NCBI RefSeq assembly: GCF_014356525.2 | Contig: NC_052518.1 | Span: 97,661,932 to 97,725,931 of the forward strand | DNA: 64,000 nt | Direction: 5' to 3' | DNA from: Nilaparvata lugens | Lineage: Eukaryota > Arthropoda > Insecta > Hemiptera > Delphacidae | Shown here: one piece after another, positions 49,852 through 61,092 of the stretch | Position numbering within the stretch: the first letter of the stretch is position 1 | How the letters are laid out: each line of letters starts with the position of its first letter | Made by a program: the position numbers and the translations under genes | The notes under the pieces: model-generated | Told to the model about the DNA's origin: nothing | Databases searched by the model: none | What the model saw: the letters and a program-made list of their open reading frames with translations, nothing else

Positions 49852-51242
49852 ATGAGAGAGAGTGAACGATATGTTGTTTCAGTCTACACCTCCGTGATTG
49901 ATTGTATAAACACTTGTGTGAGAGAGAGAAGTACAGACCTATAGTTTTCACCCTAGACATTTTTGACTATATCGATAAATCTTGAAAAAGGTTGTGTGAA
50001 GTAACTTTAACGACTAAACACTTGTCACATAAATCGATTTTTTCATGTAACGGTTTTCGATGTAGGAGTTATTGGGGTTAGCAAGGGACCTCACAGGGAG
50101 CAGAGCAGATGTGACTAGATGAGGCACGCGCGAGCGAATGCACGCGCCACTTTACTCTAAAGAGGTGAACTGTCAACACGATGTCTAACTATTTTGACTG
50201 CACAAGTTTCAATGAGTTCTCTATAGAAGCAAATCCTGTAGTTAATTGGGGTTTTGAATTTTATGCCTATGATTGGTTTGTGGTAACAAAGGTAACATTT
50301 GCCGATAATGGTGAAATTCACCTTAAAATTATCGATATTGATAGTGAAGCCGGCTTTAAACATACTATCAAGTTGCCGAAAGAATATTCAGTGGTTTTGA
50401 ATGAGAATAACATCAGAAGTTTTAATTCTCGTTCATGGGAATTAAATGTGAGCGGAAATCGTATCTTCTTAAGGCAGTTTCATGGTAACTATAGACGTTG
50501 AGTTCCGTCCCGAGTGAAAAGAAGGGTGTGGGAAAGAGATAAGGATCAATTGAGCCCGTCATCATAGTATATCATTAGAGCGAAATGGATGCACTTCAAT
50601 TTGTCAGTATAGCATTAGATGTAGAAAGAATTTCTCAATTGATTCTTATCTCCTTTCCTTTCGGAAAGGGTGCGGGAAAGAGATGGCAGTAGTAAAAGAA
50701 GGAGATCCCTATCTCTTGAACCTGTCATCGTAGTAGAGTGAAATGGATTCACTTCAATTTGTCAGTATAGCATTAGATGTAGAAATATGAATTCACTTTA
50801 ATTTGACACCAAAGGAATTTTTCCCTCTCAAAGAGATTTTTTCCCCACATCTTTAGGATTCACCTCAATCTGTCAGCATAGCATTAGATGTAGAAATATG
50901 GATTCACTTCAATTTGACAGTAGAGAGAGAGGGAATTTTTCCTCCTAAAAGGGAAATTTTTTTTTTCCCTCACCTGGAGAGAGAGAGATATCTTACCCCC
51001 CTCACCTCCACTGGACAGGGGGAAGGGGAAATCTATTTTTAGAAAGAGAGAGAAAGATATATCTCCCTCTCTCTCTCTCTCTCCCCCTCACCTCCACTGG
51101 ACAGGGGGAAGGGGAAATCTATTTTTAGAACACCCCCCGCCCTACAGGCGGGGGGAAGGGGAGGAGGGATGGACGAGGGGTGAGAGGGGGGAGGGGGATC
51201 TCGAGCAAAAAAGCTTCCTTGAAATCTTGAACCTTCTCTACT
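49852..51242 (-). repeat. P2 right terminal inverted repeat
   Basis: Inverted copy of the left arm, ending CTTGAACCTTCTCTACT. It differs from the left by carrying a complete ORF (50181-50501), by a duplicated block of about 95 bp (CTCACCTCCACTGGACAGG at about 51001 and 51085), and by lacking the left arm's 88-bp units. Confidence 0.88.
50181..50501 (+). CDS. Small possible OB-fold protein inside the right arm of P2
   Basis: 106 residues: YDWFVVTKVTFADNGEIHLKIIDID, TIKLPKEYSVVL, NIRSFNSRSWELNVSG. Same spacing of W-F/Y-x-V, LP-E and N-x-F-N as P1's last gene (29130-29489), so probably the same family. Normal composition and a good ATG (ACGATGTCT). It lies within the inverted repeat but has no counterpart in the left arm, where unrelated sequence of about 200 bp sits instead. 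ssDNA binding is inference. Confidence 0.6.
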   Translation: MSNYFDCTSFNEFSIEANPVVNWGFEFYAYDWFVVTKVTFADNGEIHLKIIDIDSEAGFKHTIKLPKEYSVVLNENNIRSFNSRSWELNVSGNRIFLRQFHGNYRR

Positions 51243-51248
51243 GTTTAA
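51243..51248. repeat. P2 right target-site duplication GTTTAA
   Basis: Identical to 37033-37038, directly after the CT terminus. Confidence 0.93.
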
Positions 51249-51579
51249 ATTCAATCTGAAGTCTGATAATTGGGAATCTAGAATCAAACTTTGCATAGAT
51301 GGGGCGGAGCTCCTGAAATTTTTACAGATATGGGACTGGTGACAGTTGATAGAGCTTATCAATGACTACTCTAGGTATAAATTAAATCAAAATCGTTGGA
51401 GCCGTTTTCGAGAAAATCGCGAAAAACCCTGTTTTTGACAACATTTTCTCCATTTTAGCCTCCATCTTGAATTGCATTTGATCGAAATTGTTCGTGTCGG
51501 ATCCTTATATTGTAAGGACCTTAAGTTCCAAATTTCAAGTCATTCCGTTAATTGGGAGATGAGATATCGTGTACAAAGA

Positions 51580-51661
<82 letters not shown>

Positions 51662-51830
51662 ACACACACACACACACACGCACACACACAGACCAATACC
51701 CAAAAACCACTTTTTTGGCCTCAGGGGACCTTGAAACGTATAGAAATTTAGAAATTGGGGTACCTTAATTTTTTTCGGAAAGCAATACTTTCCTTAGCTA
51801 TGGTAATAGGGCAAGGAAAGTAAAAAGTTT
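51249..51830. repeat. Dispersed repeat with internal (CA)n, interrupted by P2
   Basis: Ends with GACCAATACCCAAAAACCAC, a TTTTTCGGAAAGCAATACTTTCC foldback and GGGCAAGGAAAGTAAAA; the CA run lies at 51586-51690. I recall this as a common dispersed repeat of planthopper genomes (memory, unverified). The His/Thr open frames here are shadows of the CA run. Confidence 0.55.
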
Positions 51831-51984
51831 TAAGATATTAGGATAGGCCTATAACCATCCTCGGTTAAGAGTCAATATGCGAAATTCTAAGTTAATTAGT
51901 CCAGTAGTTCAAACGCGATGATGGGTGAATTTCTTATTTTTCGTGAATCTCCTATCCCGTACGTGTATGAAGCCAACTCTTAGG
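51831..51984. other. Unassigned
   Basis: No feature seen. Confidence 0.4.
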
Positions 51985-52475
51985 ATAATATTGACATTCT
52001 AGTAAAATGAAGAATAACAAATCCATCCATCAACAGTATTGAAAGAAGTTAGCCTCCACATAAGTAAAGAACTTCCTCCAAGCATATATTTATAACAAAT
52101 CTACGAAAATAATATTGACATTCTAATAAAATGAAGAATAACAAATCCATCCATCAACAGTATTGAAAGAAGTAAGCTCACATCAGTATAGACCTGCCTC
52201 CAAGTACATATTTATGACAAATCTACGAGAATAATATTGACATTCTAGTAAAATGAAGAATAACAAATCCATCCATCAACAGTATTGAAAGAAGTTAGCC
52301 TCCACATAAGTAAAGAACTTCCTCCAAGCATATATTTATGACAAATCTACGAAAATAATATTGAAATTCACGTAAATGATGAATAACAAATCCATCCATA
52401 GACAGTATCTACAGAAGTGAACTCACATTAGTAGAAACCTGCCCCCAAATACATATATTAATTATGACAAATCTT
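51985..52475. repeat. Four tandem copies of a 122-124 bp unit
   Basis: ATAATATTGACATTCTAGTAA starts copies at 51985, 52109, 52231 and 52355; each includes CAAATCCATCCATCAACAG and a CATATATTTAT(A/G)ACAAATC tail. The fourth is the most diverged. Confidence 0.92.
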
Positions 52476-54639
52476 CGTAAATAAAAAATAAAGGGCATTT
52501 GATTGAAATTCATCCAGATTATAAAGAGATAAAAACTCTCACACCTGCTTCTAGTTCATACTCACGAGATATGACAAATGAATAGATAAATAATCTATCA
52601 AATGGTTAATTAGGTACCAATCATAATTTGCGATATCCACAGTATATACAGAAGAAATCAAGTTCCTTTTTATAATGACTTTCATGCACCTGGTGCTAGT
52701 ACTCTCCATTCACCATAAATCCGTATTGCTTGTTTCTTTGGATGTGATTTTCCAAACTAACCCTAACAATTATTATTTTTATTGTGTCATATTTGCATGT
52801 TTTTCTTTTCAAATGTGGGCGCACACATAGGATGTTGAAGTTGGTTTTATGTGTAGTTTATTTATAATAATTTCATTCATTCTCTGTCAGAATCTTGCGG
52901 ATAGACTTCAATATAAATAAAAATATATTTGGGTGTTTGAAATATTTATGTGGATACTGGTGAAAATTTATTTGGTGTAGGTCTCTATATCTACCTCTAT
53001 AGTTGTATGTGAATCCGGAAAATATTTTTTTTTTCAGTATCTTATACGGTAAACATGTGCTACGCCGATACAAAAGTTATACATATTCATTAAAGTTGAA
53101 ATATTAGCTGATTTGAACAATGAAATTGATTCTTTCTAAAATATAAACTGTTTATACAGAATTGGCTAGATGATTGCTAATTCAACTTCCCCTCTCGTTA
53201 TTCTACTTTTGTTCCAGCTTCTTAGGAGTTCATTGTACAAGCAAACTCCATTCATCCCCATTCATTGATTTCACTTCTTTCAATGCCAAAGAGTGAGGGA
53301 GAGACATAAAGCAAGAAAGAGTGAGAGAGCGTGCGAGAGGTATAGTGCGACAGAGAGTGTGTGTGTGGAAGTGCAAAAAAATCGTGAGACAAAACTATTA
53401 ACTCTCTCCCGCGCACACATAATAATATAGTGATACATACACTTACACACACTCTCTCTCTCACACACACACGCACTCTCTCTCTCTCTCTCCCTCTCTC
53501 TGTATAACTATTTATTTCCCTCACTTTCTCTGTCTCTCTTACTCTTCCTCTTTTTATCTCTCTCACTCGCTCTCTTTTTCTCTATTTGCCTATAAATAAA
53601 AAATTGTATGTTGAAAAAAGCCACTGTACCCTTTTAACATTTCTAGAATAAAATATGCATTGTGAAATAACATTAACATTATTACATTATATACAGTCTA
53701 ATACTTAGTTCATTGTATGTGCTATTGGTTCAATGATCGATTTATCGTGATATCATAGATATTTTGAATAGTAAATCAGAATACAAATCAATTATTGTAA
53801 TGCGGAAGTGCAATAAAATGAGGAGTCAACATTGAGTGAAGACAATGAGGTGTTGAGAGGATAAGACTCTGATGCTGTCAATACCATTAGATTTCTTCCA
53901 CATAGAAATACAGTGGCATCGACAATATCAACGTCTTAAACCTCCCAATTATGGAGATATACTACAACATCTCTTCCCATACAATCAAATTTCAATTAGG
54001 TGTGTTGATTATTTATGATAGCATAAAGTAATGTATTCTAAATTCTTCCGCTGAAAAAGACAGTGGGCCTAAAGACACTAAGCTTTTTGGTTCGCATGCC
54101 AAATAAATTTGAAACAAATTAACATCATGGTTTCTTGAAGAAATGTATAAAACATAGTTTGATCGACTTTTAATAATTTCATTTTATCTGTTAATGATAA
54201 AGTTTTTCCTGGAAAAAATGTGGACCCCCATAATTTGATTTGCATGGTATTTGTTTGCATGCTTAAACCAGCCACTGCTTCATTATTTATGTTTTTTCCA
54301 CAAAACATTGCCGGTCCCAAGCCCGGATAAATAGGTGAGGGTTGAGGATATAAAAATAATTTATGTCCTCGTAAAGCAATATTACAGTTACAATATTACT
54401 TTTACTATACTACTTATACTCGTATTTCTACTACTACTAATTCTAAATGCTTTCATTCCTAACATTAGTGGCAGTTGCTTGCACAAGTTAATAGATACGC
54501 ACATTTTTGTGTACACTATATTTTTCTATGTTGAAACTATATCTGTACTAAGTAATCATTATTGTCAGAAATAATTTTCATTCAAACCCCCAATCTCATT
54601 GTGGGCATACCTGTTTAATGTCTACACGTCAACACACAT
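52476..54639. other. Gene-free region with simple repeats
   Basis: I see no supported gene. 53290-53590 is GA/CT and CA/TG simple sequence, which creates Arg/Glu/Ser-rich open frames that I do not accept. The rest is AT-rich unassigned DNA. Confidence 0.5.
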
Positions 54640-55195
54640 TTTCCAATTATATTTGAGAAGATAAATCAATACCTAATTATTGTATTTCATAATAGTCATT
54701 TGTAATTGGGAAAACATCAGATTTATTTGAAAACAGTCAATTTTATTTGATAAGTAATCGCATGTAATTGAGAATAGTTATTTGTAATAAGAAACAGTCG
54801 AATGTAAATGAGAAGGTATCTATTGAGAATGAGAAAACTATTTACTTGCTTCATATGTGTTCTACATTACCAACAGCAACAGCACTAATGTACATTATTT
54901 CAATGGAAAGCTATCATGTATTCTGTATTTCAATTTGTGACCTACAATAGCTGGGTTATTAATTTGTTTTCTGAATTACAACTGACATCTTCTCAATTAG
55001 AAATCATCTCTGATGAAATTGAAATGATTCTTTCAAAAATACAATTCACTATTCTAAATTACAAGAGTGATAACTTCTCAAATACAATAATTGACTGTTC
55101 TCATTCAGCCTATATCATATCTGACATTTTCTCAAATACAAATATTGTTTCCAATTACAATATTACCAATACTTCCTCAAATACAATAATTGGAG
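54640..55195. repeat. Foldback-like array of ~20-bp units in opposite orientation
   Basis: The left half (about 54660-54835) repeats TGTAATTGAGAATAGTCATT with a 20-22 bp period. The right half (about 54970-55195) repeats its reverse complement (TGACT.TTCTCAAATACAATAAT). Between them is about 130 bp of other sequence. The structure is like Foldback elements, whose inverted arms consist of short tandem repeats. Confidence 0.6.
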
Positions 55196-56101
55196 AACGT
55201 GTAGATCTGAAAGAGAAATATATACTCAAGGAATATCATATAATTTATCTGTTTTGTTGTGGTGAGAAATACTGTCACCTGCTAGGCACATTTTCTCTTA
55301 TAATATTGGCACTACTGCTCACCTAAACGTCATCAGCTGTGACACCCAGAAGTCACTGAATATCTCAGTTCTGGAGTAAAAAAAACTGGTTTGACCGGTT
55401 GAGGCGAATCCGTAACGGGAACCTACCCTTATATCACAGCCTACAATTCTGTAATGCTACACCGGGTTCCACCCCTTCCTAGAGCGATCGCCTAACTATT
55501 GTGTCTCCGCTGTGATGCAATTGCGCCATTCGCATCACATAGTCTCAGTAAACTCTAATTAATTATGTACTAGGAGTCCCAAGTGTAAATATTCCACTAT
55601 TAAAAAATTTTTTTGTTTCATAAACTGTTTTATGTTTCCGGTTACAGATATATGTTTTATAGGCCGACTTAAAAATTTACCCGAAGGTTATCAGCTGTTA
55701 AAGTTACAATATTTCTTGACATTTAAACAAATATAATGCATACCCACTGGCGAACAAGAGTCATCTTATGCCAGTGGTTTTTACACTTACCGTTTATTAT
55801 TATTACACTGGCTTGGTTTGCGATTCATAACTAAACAGACTGTCTTTGAAAGAATAGATTTTAAATGTCAAATATTGTACTATCACCTGATTCATATGAG
55901 GATAGAGAAAAAAAATAATAAAAAAATACACCCGTTTTTATCTAATTAATATTACTGTTATATGTGATGGATGCTCGGTAGTAGTATACACGACCAAAGA
56001 TTCATATTTATAAAACAATCCATTTATCACAGAGAGAATGACCAACGGTTAGAGGATAAAAATTAAAGCATTAATAATTGAACTCTTCTATTATTTGCTT
56101 T
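55196..56101. other. Unassigned sequence
   Basis: No gene or element recognised. 55375-55560 is less AT-rich with no coding signal. Confidence 0.4.
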
Positions 56102-57480
56102 CTATACCTCAGAGCCCACCACAAGTTTCCAATTCTTTCCATCCAAGTATTCTATGACCTCTCTTCTTTCCAGTCTCCACTTATTGAACCATATATTTCT
56201 CATCTCTCCTAGAATTTTACATCTACTTAAAAAATGAAACATGTCCTCGTTTTCCTGACTATTGCACATTGAACATCTGTGTGTTTCTTCCTGTCTTTCC
56301 GGTCTGTAATTCAGCGGGAATAGAGATCCTCTAGCTTTGAAAATAATACTTATAAAATTCCGCTTATTCCTATCATTTATATTATTCTCTTATCAGACTT
56401 TGCTCCTTATTCAACAGAGCATATATGGAATGAAATTGCGCAGTCTAATTTCTGTGACCAATAGCTGACCCATTCTGCTCCACTCACGCTTTTCCTGCAG
56501 ATTATCTGGCCAGTCTATATTATTATCTCTACAAAGTCTCAGCCATTCTCCATACCAACCACATTTCTTCTTGATGAATATCTCACTGAGGATTCGCGGA
56601 AATCTATGCTCAGGCAGCGCAAGCGTTTCTAATATATAGTTGAAGTGTAGGACAAAAGTATTCACCCACATTGTATCTACTCCAGCTTCAAGGTAAATGA
56701 CGTAGTTCGGCGTATTTCTTGGTAGGGATAGCAATCTCTTGATAAAAAACTCGGAGTCAAAAGTCACCACTGCTCTGCTTGTAGCATTATAAGCATGCCA
56801 CTTGCTAGAGATTGGTACCTCGTCATTTAAGATGAGCCTACGCCATACAATATTTATACCAAATTTTGCTGTTGTTACTTTATTTTTAAAATGTGGACGC
56901 ATCGATAGAGCAGGTGTGAATGTAACTCCCAGATATTTATATTCCTTCACCACCTCCAGTCTTTCCTCTCCATAATACCACCTCTCATCTCTCCTCAGTC
57001 TTCCTCCTCTCCTAAACACCATTATTTTTGATTTGGTAATGTTCAATTCTAGATTCCATCGCATACAATATCTTCTCAAATTATTGATCATTCTCTGTAA
57101 CATTACTGGGTTACCTGAAAAAATTACTATATCGTCTGCGTATAGAAGAGCGTTTATTTGGAAACCATCTATAGATAGGCCTCCACCTATACTCTCACAT
57201 ATGTCATGCACGAAAATCAGAAACAACAAAGGTGAGACCAAGCAGCCCTGTTTTAATCCGTTCTTAATGCTGAAACTTTCTGTTTTTCCTCCTTTACACC
57301 ATACTGCAGCATTTGTATTGTTGTAGAGACTTTTTATCAACTGTATGCATTTATTTGAGAGTCCCAAATTATGAAGCTTGAAGAATAGGGCTTCTCTATT
57401 CATACAATCAAATGCGGAGATGTGAAGTGTGGAGATGAAAAAGGGCTCATTATAGAGGGAGAGGATATTATTAAGATAAA
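56102..57480 (-). pseudogene. 5'-truncated LINE reverse transcriptase
   Basis: Minus-strand RT: AFDCMNREALFFKLHNLGL (motif A), GLKQGCLVSPLLF (motif B), LLYADDIVIFS (catalytic YADD), TKSKIMVFRRGG and VVKEYKYLGVTF. The same frame continues past stops near 56411 to a CCHC knuckle (CSMCNSQENEDMFHFLSRC, about 56232-56290) and ends at a TAG at 56102-56104 after LVVGSEV. Nothing upstream of motif A remains. The clade is not clear; it differs from the CR1/Jockey copies elsewhere in the window. Confidence 0.85.
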
Positions 57481-58860
57481 AAATACTTAGAAATAATATT
57501 AAAATTAAACATTCTATTTCTATAAATGTTTTCAAGATTAGGAGTAACTTTTTATTTGATGTCCTACCTTGAATTTGCTGTATCCTAGATGATAGTGAGA
57601 ACTGAGGAAAGCAAGATGACTCATCAGTCTTTTTTATGTAGAAAAAAGCATTTCTATCCTACATCAGGACGGGATAGAGTTCACACTTTTACCACTCCAA
57701 ATACTGTAGAGTGAATTAATATAGCTTGAATTAATAATATAATTAATTAAATAGAATACTTTTTGTAAAACTGTAACGCCATACCGACCGAACAAAGCGA
57801 AAGCTGAAACACTACACTACTAAATGAAATTTCGTAGTCAACTAAATTTACTCCAACTAGATATTCTACCTATGATAGAGAAAGAGAAGAGAATAGGAAT
57901 AATTAGACAGAGAGTGAATAGTTAGTGTGAGAGATAGCACTATGAGATTTACGGAGGACCGAGTTTATTAACTATTGAGCAATGACTGTAAATCATAGGA
58001 ATGAAACTACGGAAAGTTGAGGTGAGAGCGTCACAAAAATAGCTATGGTAGCGAGATGACACGATGTGTTGACATGGAAAGGAGAGGGGATGGCTTGCGT
58101 TTCATAATTAGAATAGTTTACACAATTACCAATAGATGGCATATAATCCTTAACAGTTAGTGCTTGATTATTTCTGATTTTTGAAGTCTTTTCAAAGTTC
58201 TGAGTGCATTTCAAGGAAAGGACATCAGCACTATTGCAAATATTGCGCTGTCTAGACTGGTAATTGTGGTGCGTTGTAGAGAGAAACAAGTGTAGAGACA
58301 TAGCAACCGATCAACTGCCATTCTTTGAATAATACCGATAATGCGAATTCTATTTAGCCAGTACAGAGTACAGTATACAGTATATATGCTACTGTAGGCT
58401 GTGCCCGTAGAATAAATTAGTCAAACACTTAGAACACAATTATTTATAAAAACTCTAAATGAACTCTATATAAAATGAAAAACAAATAACTCTAACAAAC
58501 AACAAACAACTCTATATTAAATGTAAATGAACTCTATATTGAATTGTTTTTGGAAAAATATGATTCACAATTTCAGGTTTTCTAATCCCGAAAATCCCGG
58601 GATTGACGCTGAAAAATCCTGGAATTGTTAGGTATCAAAGATCCCGGGATTGACATCCCTAATTACAAATAACTTGTCACTAATGCTAGACAAATATTTT
58701 GAGGCTCTTTCGACATCCAGTCTGTTTCTATACTTATTCTTGATTGCAAAATGGTTGCATAACCATGAAGAGCCAGCCGGAATGGTGATTTCTTGTGGAG
58801 TGGAGTCGAGGGGATAGGTTGTCGTGACCATAGACGACACAAAATATGCCACTCGTAAAA
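57481..58860. other. Gene-free region
   Basis: No gene supported. TCCCGGGATTGAC occurs twice (about 58598 and 58641). The remaining sequence is AT-rich and unassigned. Confidence 0.45.
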
Positions 58861-59150
58861 ATATGCCACTGCCGTCAAGTTGTCCCCCCGACTACTCGAC
58901 ACCTACTGGACCGGAGGTGTCAACTAGTCTCGACCGTAAATGACAACTTGATACCTCGCACCCTTACGACAGGGTGTCCCCCCGACTAGTTGTCACCTCC
59001 TCAGAAAGGATACAACTAGACGGGAATGGCTCACGTCTACTTGTCCCCCAAAAACCGGTTTTAAAAGGGGACAACTAGTCGTGGTGTCAAGTAGTCGGGG
59101 TGTCAAGTAGTCGGGGTGTCAAGTAGTCGATGTGGCACCTAGTCGTGTAC
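58861..59150. repeat. Short repeats of GTGTCAAGTAGTCGGG with inverted counterparts
   Basis: Three direct copies lie at about 59084-59130. Reverse-oriented relatives (CCCCCCGACTACTCGACACC, CCCCCCGACTAGTTGTCACC) lie at about 58886 and 58978. The block thus has opposed arms, perhaps a small foldback-type non-autonomous element. Confidence 0.6.
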
Positions 59151-59464
59151 CCGTTAAATGGAGCAGAACACGGTCGGAGTGAACGCAGCTAGTACCACAG
59201 ACATCCTACGTTCTTCTACTACAACATCAAAATACATCTTTCCCTAGCTGGAGTTAAGAAAGGACGTGTGGGCATCCAGTTACAGCGCTGGCGAGAAGGT
59301 GAGGTATGAACGACATCATTTGCACTTTGTGGCAGCTATCCAGCCTGTTTCAACCTGCAACAACAAGTTAGATTTGGACCAAAATCTAATGGGACTCGAG
59401 AATATTCCGAAGAAGAATGGAATAGGAGAAGGAAGGCAACTAGAGACCGGACCAATTTGTTCTG
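59151..59464. other. Unassigned sequence before the 158-bp array
   Basis: Open in one plus frame (59266-59472) but without family resemblance; probably a shadow. Confidence 0.35.
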
Positions 59465-60125
59465 TCTTGTAAGCCGCATTCCTGACGACTCCAGAGAGCT
59501 GGGTACAGGGAGTACCCAACTAGGCTACTTATGACCAAGTCCTGTTCCGGGGCACTTTTATCTTGCCGATTTCGAGTGGAATAGCAAGAGGACCTCCAAT
59601 AGGAATTGGGAACACTTTTCCTGTCACGGAGATCACATTCCCGAGAGCCACAGACAGCCGGTGATCGAGGTGTTGGACTCGGTGACCTCCAGTGAAGCAT
59701 GGTTCCAGGGCCATTTTATCTTGCCTATTTCGAGTGGAAAAGCAAGAGGACCTCCGACAGGGATTGGGATCACTTTTCCCGTCCCGGAGATCGCATTCCT
59801 GAGAGCCACAGACAGCCGGTGACCGAGGTGTTGGACTTGGTGACCTCCAGTGAAGCCCGGTTCCAGGGCCATCTTATCTTGCGGATTTCGAGTGGAATAG
59901 CAAGAGGACCTCCAATAGGGATTGGGAACACTTTTCCCGTCCCGGAGATCACATTCCTGAGAGCCACAGACAGCCGGTGACCGAGATGTTGGACTCGGTG
60001 ACCTCCAGTGATGCCCGGTTCCTCCAGGTCCATTTCATCTTGACGATTTTGAGTGGAATAGCAAGACGACCTCCAGGAGGGATTGGGAACACTTTTCCCG
60101 TCCCGGAGATCGCATTCCCAGAAGC
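59465..60125. repeat. 158-bp tandem repeat, about four copies
   Basis: GAGAGCCACAGACAGCCGGTGA occurs at 59643, 59801 and 59959, exactly 158 bp apart, with degenerate units at both ends. Each unit also contains GACCTCCAGTGAAGC and ATTTCGAGTGGAATAGCAAG. GC-rich compared with its surroundings and open on both strands, which creates several mutually overlapping frames. Confidence 0.92.
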
Positions 60126-60661
60126 TACCAGACTGCTCCTACTCCCGTCTCACCACGCCCAACCCAGTTAGGCAGTGCGAATGCACGGCCCCTCTTTCCT
60201 AAAAGAGGAAATCATCTCAACAAGGCACTCAAGGCCCTGTTCCAACCCCGACACGAGCTAGGGTGGTTGACGGATACCACACAAAGCGTCCCGTCCCTTG
60301 CTGCGGCCCACCCCAGACGCCGACTGAGTCTAGCCGGCCCAGAGCGACACTGGGAATTCTGATAGAGGACGGTGTGGGTAAAAATCTACTCAGAAAGTCG
60401 ACCTTAAATTCACCTACGTTAATTGAGAAATCAAGTATAGCTGTAAATTTTATATTTGTACATAGCCGTAAAAAAGGTATCGTTTTTCTTCCGGGATTTC
60501 CTTCAATATAGAAGATGAATTCATATCTTCTCGATAATGCCTCGTGTTAATCATAATCAAATAGAACATTTGGAGTATAAAGTAGGATGCAGTTTTGAGG
60601 TATACGAAAATCAAGTGAACGATGTTTTTTTCAAAGTATGATTTTTCAATTCAACATAGGC
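60126..60661. other. Unassigned sequence after the 158-bp array
   Basis: 60130-60400 stays GC-rich (GCGGCCCACCCCAGACGCC) and may belong to the same element as the array. 60400-60661 is AT-rich. No gene. Confidence 0.4.
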
Positions 60662-61092
60662 CTATAGTGAGGTCCACGTTATAATGGCAGTGGAGAAAGA
60701 TAGGAGTAAAATGTTGCCGATCCTCTGTCTTGTATTATGGTAGCTGATACAGGTTATTGACCTCACTATTGCCTGTTTGCTATATTATCATTGTAATCCA
60801 TTCCAAATCCAATTTCACAAGCAATCAAATGTTCGTTATACTATCAACGGCTCATTTTCGTTTGAAATAATCAATTATATTCTATTAAGCAAGAAATTAT
60901 ATTCTTCAATAATTTCTTAATAAAGATGGAAGGAATATTTTATTAATTGTTAATTCTACATTGTTAGAAGACGATCTGGCAACAGATCAAAGCGAGAAAG
61001 AGACAGCGCTATCCGCTTTGTTGGATGATAGACAAGGATAGCAATACCATTGCTAATCAAACTTTGCCATTATAACGTGGACCTCACTATAG
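60662..61092. mobile_element. MITE with GTGAGGTCCACG ends (copy 1)
   Basis: Terminal inverted repeats of ~27 bp: CTATAGTGAGGTCCACGTTATAATGGCA at the left and its complement at 61065-61092. 431 bp, no coding capacity. If the element proper starts at GTGAGG, TATA flanks both sides. Shares long internal sequence with copy 2 in opposite orientation. Confidence 0.85.

Larger units (their letters stand above)
37039..51242. mobile_element. Polinton/Maverick P2, 14.2 kb, without capsid genes
   Basis: Exact ends AGTAGAGAAGG...CCTTCTCTACT with GTTTAA duplications and terminal inverted repeats of about 1.39 kb. Minus-strand block as in P1: coiled coil, DUF8207-like, ATPase, integrase, polymerase. Plus-strand: BIR protein, an unknown 113-residue protein, a two-exon gene and a small protein inside the right arm. 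No major capsid, penton, protease or PLA2 gene can be found in the about 3 kb (46772-49851) where P1-like order would put them. Confidence 0.93.

Noticed and set aside
51472..51768. Open frames of alternating Thr-His
   Set aside because: Translations of the (CA)n run.
53252..53566. Arg/Glu-rich and Ser/Leu-rich frames
   Set aside because: Translation of GA/CT simple repeats with no conserved motif.
54916..55326. 136-codon frame
   Set aside because: Lies mostly within the foldback-like repeat; composition follows the repeat unit.
59266..60171. Several overlapping frames on both strands
   Set aside because: Produced by the GC-rich 158-bp tandem array.
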